From positions 369,501-433,500 of the forward strand of contig NC_090153.1 of the NCBI RefSeq assembly GCF_017916325.1: a stretch of DNA of 64,000 nucleotides. The letters are read 5' to 3'. The translations under genes and the position numbers were made by a program. This document shows positions 27,261 to 35,900 of the stretch, one piece after another. Within the stretch, counting starts at the first letter, position 1, and each line of letters starts with the position of its first letter. Under the pieces are notes generated by a model that saw only the letters and a program-made list of their open reading frames with translations, did no database searches and was not told the origin of the DNA. Source of the stretch: Leishmania martiniquensis. Taxonomy: Eukaryota > Euglenozoa > Kinetoplastea > Trypanosomatida > Trypanosomatidae.

Positions 27261-29237
27261 ATGCGCCGCTTCCTGGCCTTTGCGCTGGTGCCCTACACCG
27301 GCCTTTCCTTCAACTTTTTGGATCGCCTGGGCACCTGCACCGACACGACGATCTTCTTCAGTATTGCCTTTGCACGGCTTCTTCTCCTCTGCTTAATGTG
27401 GCTCAGCCGCACAGTCGCACCGGTACTCTTTCGCGCCCCAGGCGGCTCGTTCGTCTTCGACACGGGGGAGGAGCTGTACGACGACGCGCGCCTCTCGATG
27501 ATCCGCAACTGGGACGGTGTGCACATGTTCTTCATCGCCCACTACGGGTACTTATATGAGAACCAAATCGTCTTCTTCCCCGGCTTGCCGGCGGTCATCC
27601 GCGGCATCGAGTACGTCACGCAGCAGCTCCTCCCTGCCCTGCACACCATCGCGCCAGTATCCCTTTATGTGTGCCTCCTAAACGTGACGGCTTCCTGTCT
27701 CACCGGTGTGCTCCTGCGACGTCTCACCATCCTAACCTTTCTGGGGCCCGAGGCGGTTCAGTGCACCTGCCAGTGGCGCTCAGCCACGGCGCATCTGAGC
27801 ACGGCATCGGAAGCAACGATGCAGAGCGCGGCGGAGGCTACCACCTGCTACCGCCTTATGTGCAGAATGACCGGCACAGTGCTGGACGCACCGGACATCC
27901 ATGCCCCGCTCCCCGCCACCGTGGCAGAGGCGAAGGCAGACGTTCTGCGCCGGCGCCGCATCGTGGGAGGGGCAGTGTTGGTGTGGATCATCACCCCAGC
28001 GATGGTGTTCACCGTTGCAGTGTACACGGAGAGTCTATATGCACTCACCACAATCTCGGGGGTGTACCTTCTCGCGTCGTATGATCCGCTGCCGCGGGCG
28101 GTGCAGCAGCGCATCGCGTCATATATAATCAGCATAACAACTCCTGGTTCCGCGACGACGGCGAGTGCAAGAGCACTGGCGAAGACGCGGCTCAAGCCCC
28201 CTCTTCCTCTCGCTCGGCAGTGGCCCTGGGCGGCGAGCAAGACCCACAACGGCGCCGCGGCAAGCGGCCACATCCCCGGGATCGCCTCGCTACTGCACAA
28301 CGTCACACCGGGCGCGCCCGAGGCGATTACTGTGAAGTGGGCGCAGAGTTTCCTTAGTCTTAGAGAGGTGGAGGCGGTGCTGCTGCTCATGCTGGCAGGC
28401 ACCTTCCGCTCTAACGCCTTCACCTCCGCGGGGTTTATTTGCTTCCCCCTCTTTGTGCAAATGGCGCTACCGGATTTGCACGAGGCCCAGTCCTCGGCGG
28501 TGCTGGCTGGAGCGTCGGCGCGCGTGGTGATGTCTGCGGCTGCAAAGCATGCTGGTGCCAGAAGCGGCCGCGCACCTCTTGTGGCGCGCTGCCCAACCCT
28601 GCGCCCACCGCTGCGGCGCTCACCGCACCCGCTTCGCACGTGCATTGTGGCGGCGGAGTGCATTTGTGTGACACTGCCGTACCTCTTCGTGAACTACATG
28701 GGCTACCAGCGCTTTGTGCTGCAGATGGGCGACACCGATACGCAGGTGCGCTTGGGCGGCGCCTTTTGGAAGCTATATCCAATGCTACAGGAGAAGTACT
28801 GGGGAGTGAGCCCCTTCTCCGCGTACACCTTCGTGAACTTTCCAAACGTGGTGCTGGCGCTACCGGTGGCAGTGCTAGCCACACGGTGTACCTACTTCCA
28901 CTACGTAGCACCAGGGTGGGCAAACTTCAAAGCCGCGACGGCCGCCACGGCCGGAGCGCGTCCCACGAGGTGGCAGTACGCATGCAAGGCCGCAATGCCG
29001 CTCGTGCGCTCCTCAAATGTGATGCATTTCATTGCGCTCCTCACGCTGGCCCTTACGGTGATGCACGTGCAGGTGACGAACCGATTTGTTCTGGCAAGCC
29101 CAGCGCTGTTTTGGTTGCTTGGCAAGCAGCTTGCAACGAATCCCACGAGCTTGTCCAGTCAGTTCATCCTGCTGTGGTGTATCCTGTGGGGCATGGCGGG
29201 CGGCATTCTCTTCCCCAACCACCTTCCCTGGACTTGA
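27261..29237 (+). CDS. PIGV: GPI mannosyltransferase 2 (PIG-V/Gpi18 family)
   Basis: 658 residues, multi-pass membrane protein. PIG-V adds the second mannose to the GPI precursor in the ER lumen using dolichol-phosphate mannose. The diagnostic lumenal block is intact: RNWDGVHMFFIAHYGYLYEN with Trp84-Asp85-Gly86, followed by VFFPGLP. Further matches are hydrophobic helices such as VLVWIITPAMVFTVAVYTESLYAL, where the YTESLYAL motif is characteristic of the family, the Arg-Ser-Asn motif in LAGTFRSNAFTSAGF, and PYLFVNYMGYQRF. An aromatic segment near 510-530 (KYWGVSPFSAYTFVNFPNV) also fits. Loop insertions (about 175-210 and 300-345) make it longer than the usual ~500. GPI anchors are essential for trypanosomatid surface coats. 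Start ATG 27261 is favoured by the acceptor position. Confidence 0.92.
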   Translation: MRRFLAFALVPYTGLSFNFLDRLGTCTDTTIFFSIAFARLLLLCLMWLSRTVAPVLFRAPGGSFVFDTGEELYDDARLSMIRNWDGVHMFFIAHYGYLYENQIVFFPGLPAVIRGIEYVTQQLLPALHTIAPVSLYVCLLNVTASCLTGVLLRRLTILTFLGPEAVQCTCQWRSATAHLSTASEATMQSAAEATTCYRLMCRMTGTVLDAPDIHAPLPATVAEAKADVLRRRRIVGGAVLVWIITPAMVFTVAVYTESLYALTTISGVYLLASYDPLPRAVQQRIASYIISITTPGSATTASARALAKTRLKPPLPLARQWPWAASKTHNGAAASGHIPGIASLLHNVTPGAPEAITVKWAQSFLSLREVEAVLLLMLAGTFRSNAFTSAGFICFPLFVQMALPDLHEAQSSAVLAGASARVVMSAAAKHAGARSGRAPLVARCPTLRPPLRRSPHPLRTCIVAAECICVTLPYLFVNYMGYQRFVLQMGDTDTQVRLGGAFWKLYPMLQEKYWGVSPFSAYTFVNFPNVVLALPVAVLATRCTYFHYVAPGWANFKAATAATAGARPTRWQYACKAAMPLVRSSNVMHFIALLTLALTVMHVQVTNRFVLASPALFWLLGKQLATNPTSLSSQFILLWCILWGMAGGILFPNHLPWT

Positions 29238-29989
29238 GTGAGGCACAGGTAGAGCCAGACGAGGAAGGGGCACATGCAAGGCGCTACAGAAACGGGGGCG
29301 CGTCTGCTCGTAGCGTCGCTGGGGCTCTTTCCTTTACCATCGAGTTTCCTTGGACCCTTGTGCGTGCGCGGGGCGAGCGTCGTCGCTCTGCAGCAGGGCA
29401 AGAAGGGCCCCCCTCTTTGGCCCTCTCCTTCCCACATCCGCTTCCTCCCCAGTCCGTTGCTCGGACTTGCTTCACACCCTGGTAAGCGTGCAGTCTCAGG
29501 TGGCGCCTTTCCCACCACCACCACACCGATTCCTCTGTTCCGCCGCGTCACGACGCTTTATCGCCGAGCGGCGGGGTAGCTCCGCGGCATTGCATCCCAT
29601 GTAGAGTAGGGAGGGCGAGAAGCCACACACTCTTTGTGAGCAGAGCGGCATGCAGCTTGTTGACCGCTCTCAGACGCGACCTGAGAGCTTTTCGGCGTCG
29701 GCTGGGCAGGTCCGAGTCGGTGCCGCACCGGGGAAGCACGCGCCCATGATGGCACCCGCGCCGGCCCATGACGAATCGCACCGACCATCCAGTGCACATG
29801 CAGCTCCACTTTCTTTTTTCTTCACCCTAACTTTGCCGCAGCGAGGTGGAGAACAGCCCTGGGCCGCGGCCTCCGCTGCGCGCGGGGAAGCGCCTATCGA
29901 CTGGGTGGCTAGCCAGGCGGTGCTGGCTAGCCGCCTTTCCCGGCGACTCTCACACACAGCGCCGCATGTCACAAGGGATTTGTTCCGCC

Positions 29990-31023
29990 ACAGGGGCCTA
30001 TAGGGCGTGTGGCCCCCACCCCCGGGCCCCCCGGAGGCAGCGCCTGGGAGGGCGAACGCGGCGCGGCGGTGACGCGGCGTCCCTACTGGGCGGGGGCGCC
30101 TCGCCGCCGGGCGCCGCCAGCGATGACCGGCACCGGCCGCGCCCTTTCCACAAAGCGAACGGGAAACCGCGCCGCGCCGTAGTTGCGCAGCCGGCCTTCA
30201 ACGACTGCGCGCACCGCTGCATCGGCGAGGGGCCGGGGCGTGGGCGTCGCGGCGGGATGGCGGGCCGCCCATGCAGGCGCACCAGCAGAAGCCAGCGCGG
30301 CATCCGGTAGCCCCGCCGCCCTTCCCGTGGAGCGGGCTCCGTGCTCTTCAAAGCGCGCAGGACGGGCGCCGCACGATGGTGGCGCTGGCGGGGGCCGCTG
30401 GAGCGCGCGTGGCGTGCGAAAAGCGAGCGCCACTGCCGCTGCAGCGGGCCCACGCGCTCCCCCCTCCCCTCCCCTTCCTCCCCCCGAGTGCTGCTGCGCA
30501 TGGGCCCTGCCGCTACGGAGGGTGGCGCGTGGCGGCGTATGTGCGCACGGGCGCTGCCGGCCCGTTGTGTGCTGGGGTGCAGGGCACAGCTGACGCGCCC
30601 CGCGTGGCGCCGACGGGGGTGGCGGATGAGGCCTGCGAGCTGCCGGGGCAGCCGGGTTGTCGTGAGGCGGGCCCCGCAACGGCAGAATGCGAGCACTGTG
30701 CGCGGCGCTCGGCGCTGGGAGGTGATGGCGGCAGGGGCGGGAGGCGACCATGCGCGAGGGGGGTCGCCTGCGTGCGGCTGGTCCGCGTCCTTCCTGGGCT
30801 CGTGCGGCATGCGCCGGCGCCTTGCCCTGCCACTCGCACAGCGGGCGCCACGGCCCAAGCTGCTGGACCCGGCATGTCTTTGCGCTGTGTTCAGCAGGCA
30901 ACTTGTTTGAGTACGTACCAAAGCTTTGCTCTAATCGCTGTACCACCGCGCGTGCGCTTTTTTCGATGCCGACGGCGAAATATTTCATCCGTTGCTGTGC
31001 ACGCCCCCCCTTCCCCCTCCCTC
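29990..31023 (+). mobile_element. GC-rich island, possible decayed retrotransposon ORF end
   Basis: This segment is much richer in GC than its flanks and is open over long stretches in several frames. In one plus frame near 30541-30670 the text RTGAAGPLCAGVQGT, DAPRVAPTGVADEACE and PGCREAGPATAECEHCARR resembles, with several missing Cys/His, the RTG...CxxCG...DE..EH...C block at the C-terminus of non-LTR retrotransposon proteins (ingi/DIRE-like). The 495-bp repeat starts immediately downstream, where such an element's 3' UTR would be. No reverse transcriptase motif was seen, and nothing is intact. This is a low-confidence pattern call; a simple GC-rich spacer is the alternative. Confidence 0.3.
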
Positions 31024-31518
31024 TCCCCTATGATGGGGCTGTGGGAGGCGCGCGAAATCTCAGGGGTGCAGTACGGCATCCTCCGCGCCGCGCAGGGAAG
31101 CCGAGCAGCCCATCGCCACCGCTTATTCTCTGTCATATACTGAGCCGCCTCCCCTGGTGAGAGAGCCGATCATCGGCGACGGCAGGAAAGGAGAGCGGCC
31201 TGTCGGCAGGGATGTTGTTGGCCAGGTCCCCGGGTGGCGCCGCGTAGCAGCCACCTGCGACAGCGAACTTGTTTGCGCCATCCATATAACGGGCAAATCG
31301 TCGCCACACCCCATCGCGCCCTGACAAGCACCCACTGGTGTGGGGAGCCTGAGGCCGCCCCTGAGGGGGCGGAGGAAGATGCGGCAGGCCGGGCGACCTG
31401 TGCCGTGTGAGGCGGGTGGAGCCGCAGCGGGGGGTCCCGCGCTGTGGATGCTGCGCCGGCGCATGGCTCTCATGCGTCTCTGCAGGGCTGCTGCGCAGCG
31501 CGCGATATGGGCCTGCGA
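31024..31518. repeat. 495-bp dispersed repeat, copy 2 (SIDER-like candidate)
   Basis: Identical to 20226-20720 in all compared lines, same orientation. The upstream flank is a C-rich tract, the downstream flank purine-rich (GGGAAGGGAGAAG). Unlike copy 1 it sits after a GC-rich island in a gap without genes. Perfect identity over 495 bp between two spacer sequences implies recent copying or gene conversion, or selection. Confidence 0.9.
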
Positions 31519-31912
31519 CAGGGAAGGGAGAAGCCTCTTGGCGACCATATGAAGGCTCTCTGCTCTGCTCCCTGCTGCGGCCAGCAAGAGCGATGGGGAG
31601 AGAGGGAGCAGGAGGGTGCAGTCGCACGTGCTCGAGGTCATGAGCCGCTGAGGCGGATCGGGAAAAGTCGCGGTGTCATGAATGTTTTGCTTGGAAGAGG
31701 GCGTCGCAGACGCACACATATCTGTGGGGAGGAGAAGGGGGGCGTACGCGCCGCATTTACATGCGTCCTCTTCTTCACCGCTTCTTTGCCACTTCTGTCC
31801 TGCCCTCTTCTCACGCTCACTTGCTCAGTGACGTGCTTCCTCCCCACACAACTGTCGCGTCACTCCACCGCCTCTCTCTTCCCCACACAATCGTCTCTCG
31901 GGACCCCCTTGA

Positions 31913-32103
31913 CATATATCTATATATATACACACCACACACACGTCACCTCTTCCCCACCCCTCCGCTACCTCACATCGCTCTTCCCGTGTTCCAGCGC
32001 TGTTGCCTTGCCATTGGTAAAACTAGCGTGCGTGAAACGGCAGAAATCACACACACACACACAGACACACATATATATATGTGTGTATATATGTGTATAT
32101 ATT
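31913..32103. repeat. TA, CA and GT microsatellite cluster
   Basis: Two simple-sequence blocks: a TA run at about 31913-31931 running into CA, and CA then AT then GTAT units at about 32048-32103. They flank a pyrimidine-rich spacer upstream of the IQ-motif gene. Confidence 0.85.
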
Positions 32104-32919
32104 TACATATTCAAGCAATCGCTGCGACGTCATCTCCGAGGTAGGCGCCTAGGGTGCTCGTGCTGCCAGTACGCCATCTGTCTCCGACCTCTGTGTGTGT
32201 GTGCGTGTGTTCAGGTGAGGGGACTTTTTTTTCAGCAGATGTACACTACGGCCGCCATCATCATCGCACGTCCGACACGCATCATTACCTTCGCTTTCTG
32301 TCCTCTCTCTTGACGTACTCCTCTTCATCCAACTCGCCCTCACCTCCCCCTCCCTCCCCCTCGTGTATTCTCTGCATCTGTCTTTGGCAGGTGCTGGCGA
32401 GTGATTTTTTGTGATCACCGCTGCTGCTCGCGTGCCTGTTTCACCCTTTGTGCGTATACGTGTGTGTTTGTGTGTGTGTGGCTTGTGCTCCACCTCTCTC
32501 TTTCTACGCGTTCGGGCACATACATCGCACGACTTGGACGCCACTGCTTGCTGCTGGGGCAGTGAATGCCGTACTGAAACGTCCTGCCTCCCCTCCCCCA
32601 GGGCCCCCCTTCCTGTCGTGTCCCCCCACGTCAGCAAAGGGGCACAGCCGGCAAACGGCGCGCCTTCTCGTCGAACCGAAAACGCCGCGTCGGCGTAGTC
32701 TACGGCCACTCTCACGTCAGCCTCAACAGAGAGCATTCGACCCCTTCCATCAAGGCTAACGCGGGGCACCACCTTCAACACGGGCTCTTCCACAGTGCAG
32801 AGGTGAAGCGGAAGCGCTCACACACTGCCAAGGTGGTAGCCCTCGATCGAAGGAGGGCCGGCGCCGGAGGGTCACCCCCTCAACGCAATCCGGGTGCGAG
32901 CATCGCCATCTCGGTCGTG

Positions 32920-35900
32920 ATGGCAGCCGCAGGCCCAGAAAGCGGCCAGAGCCTCTGCACAAGGAGCAGCACCGTCATGCTGTCCCTGCCTCTGATCTCT
33001 GGAGAATTTTCGACCAGCAGTTGCTGCTCCGTTATTAGCCACGGAAGCAGTAGCCCCTCTCAGGGCTCCACTTGCGCCTCCCCTGGATCACTGCCTGTGG
33101 CCTCCAGAGTTGCCTCCGCCATGCATAGCATACGTGGTGGCACGGCGCATCTCTGCCACGCCCCCATCACTGCGTCACTCTCCGCTGACCCCCAGCATTC
33201 TACCTTTAGCGCTCCGCATGTTAGTCGGCGCAGTCGAACCACAGCAGCAATGGCATCCTCTGCAGAGGGGCACGCACGCGGCTTCGGCGGCCCACCCGAC
33301 AGTGCACGCTCGAGCGGCCCGCAACTCCACCACCTCGGCAGCCCAGGCTCTGAAGCCGTGGACACGGACAACGGCCCCCACGGCGCTGACCAAACTACGA
33401 CGAATGCGCTGGGGGCTACGTGGGTGCACTCGTCCTCACCTCGGATACAGCAGCAGAGCGGTGGCAAGATGCAGCCTTGTGCGCCCCATCATCCAGGCCT
33501 GCTTCGGTCGTCACCAGCCTCGACTGCGGCGCTCGCACCCCTCTCGGTGCTCATGACGCAGTGGATGCCACCGCCCCCTGAGCCGCAACCAGGAGAGTGC
33601 GTACTCGCTGCCGCAGTTGCCATGCCAGCACCCGACGTGCCGTCGAAAAAGCCGGTAGCCTCCACATCCCAACCGCTGGCGCCGCTTTCAGTTGTGCATC
33701 AGGGGCGGCAATGCCTACGGGCACTCGTAGAGGGTCAGTGTGAGACCTGGAGTCCCAACAGCAATTCGGCGCTTGTGGACTCTTCGGTCTCCTCTGGTGC
33801 TCCGAGCCCACCCGTCGTCACAGCCTTGCAGCCGCCCAGCAGGTGCGATGGCAGCGGCGCCAGAGCACGCAGCGACGTCAACAGTCGCGAAGGGGCTGTC
33901 CCGCTTGCTGGAAGCAGAGAAATGGAGGGTGCAACGGCGACGGCCCCTGTTCGACCGCCGCAGCTGCAGCTGCAGCAAGAGAGCGAAGTGAGTGATGCCC
34001 CGCTCCAAACTGTATCGCCGCTCGGGCAGCACGACGACTTGCTGGGTGTGTCAATGTGCTCTCTTTCCATGGCTTCATTAACGATGTCGACGGTGGACGA
34101 GCTGCCTCCACCACCACCACCACCGCCGGTGCAGCTGCTGTTAGGGAGAGGCGCCAAGGTCAGCAGAGGCGGGCCCTTCTCGTCGCTACCGCCGCCTCGT
34201 GTGCGCACTCCGCCGCGTCCACTTCTCCGCTGCCTCGACGACCCGAAAAGTCACGTGCGCGCGCCGCCTCACGCGCACACCAGCGACTGCTCAACGGCCG
34301 ACGGCGCCGGGAGTAATATTCTCAGCGCGAGCACCGCCAGCGGTCGTCGGGACAGCTTCACCTCCTCCACACTCCGGGAAAGCACTGGCCCCATGAAGCC
34401 CTTCTTGCTGTCGAACGTGGCCACTTCGCACCAATCGCTCAGCAGTGGCATCCTAGTCTTCTCTGCGGCCTTGCTAGGCGCCAGCGTTGACGGCATCGGT
34501 GCCTCTGGCGCGAACAAACCGCCATCCTACGTCAGCGCTCACCCTAATGGGGCAACGTCGCCCGCACAGCCGTCCAACAACTCCTCCAGCGCCACCATCC
34601 ACGACAGCTTACTGGTGAAGGTGCAAAGCCCTGTGAACGCCGACGGTGTGGAGGCCGAGCACATTGTCCCGCCCCATTTAGCAGTGAGGCCGCCGCCTTC
34701 ACCGCCCGATCGCTCCTGCACGCCGGCATCGGTGGCCGCCACTGCAGAATCGTCGAGTGCGTGGCACAACGCACTTGGCGCTGAGGCCGATGGGTGCTCA
34801 GGCGCCGCGTCTCTCCTCGCCACTGACGCCTGTGATGCCTTCGGTAAGCCAGTGCAGTCCTCGGAGTCGTTGGTGGCGCGGCCACCGCCGCCCTCTATGG
34901 CGAGCAAGACGGCACGGCGCACCAACAAGACCGATAGCAGTGAAGACCTCAACTCCAAGACCAGTGGTGCTGTCGCCTTAGGCAACAGCAAGCTGCCGCC
35001 TATGACGGCCATTGGGCAGGAGTCGTCGCTGGTGAGCAGTGAGGCCTCTGCGCGCGATCGCCTTTCGAAGGCGCAGGCGCTCTCGTCCCGTCAGCAAGAA
35101 CTGGCGCAGTCCTTCCGAAGTCGCATTCAAGTTGGTGTCCGTGCGCCGCGTCGACAGCGTACAATCCAACGTGTGAATTCTGCCTCGCGCGACCAGCGTT
35201 ACAGCAACGGCATAAGCCGTGACTCCACCGCAGAGCGGGGCAACAGCACTCGTCGGCGGGGCGACAGCTTACGACGCACGAAAGGCCAGCCCGCACAGCA
35301 TCCTGGCGCCGCACTATCCTTCACGGGAGTTGCCTTGACGGCCGTTGCGGCCGCGAAGCTACTGAAGCCTGTGCATGCCCTTCGCGTGAGTCGCCGGTTC
35401 GAAGAGGTGATCGCGCCAGCCGCTGCATATCGCATCCAGTGTAAGTGGCGGCGCTTTCTGCAGCTGCGCAGGGTGGAGCAGAAAACTGCCGTGCAGCTGC
35501 TCGTGCCGTGGATGCGGCGTCGACTGCAGCGCCTGCATCGAACAAAGGAAGCGAGTGCGCGGCTGCTGCAGCGCGTGTTTCGTGGCGAGGCGGTGCGCTC
35601 CTTTCACCGATACCTGTATGAGCAGATGAAGCGTGTCCACGCCCTCGCCGTCATCCGCCGCTATGTGCAACGCTGGGAGGCGCAGAACCTCTACCGTGGA
35701 CTCCAGGCGCAGCGTGACGAGCGGGTCGTCGTGGTGGGTCAGTGCGTGCAAGGGCACCTGCGCCTGTTTCGGGCAGAGCAAATCGAGTGGAACGCGATCG
35801 TGCAGGAGGGCGCCACGACTCTGCAGGTGAGGCCGTGCGTGAGTACGCAGGACTGGGTAGAAGGGGTGGCGGCGCTGACAGGCGTTGTACTCGACCCATG

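Larger units (their letters stand above)
29238..32919. other. Very long intergenic region, 3.7 kb, with repeat and retroelement-like DNA
   Basis: No intact gene is supported. It includes PIG-V 3' sequence (to ~29640), a very GC-rich island (~29990-30900), the second copy of the 495-bp repeat (31024-31518), TA/CA microsatellites (31913-31931 and 32048-32103), and pyrimidine-rich spacer to the next gene. Overlapping long open frames on both strands within the GC-rich island carry no consistent protein signal. Confidence 0.6.

Noticed and set aside
29998..30988. Long minus-strand open frames of ~300 residues in the GC-rich island
   Set aside because: Several overlapping frames on both strands are open because stops are rare at very high GC. 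Their translations are Arg/Ala/Pro-rich without motifs, and every real gene is on the plus strand.
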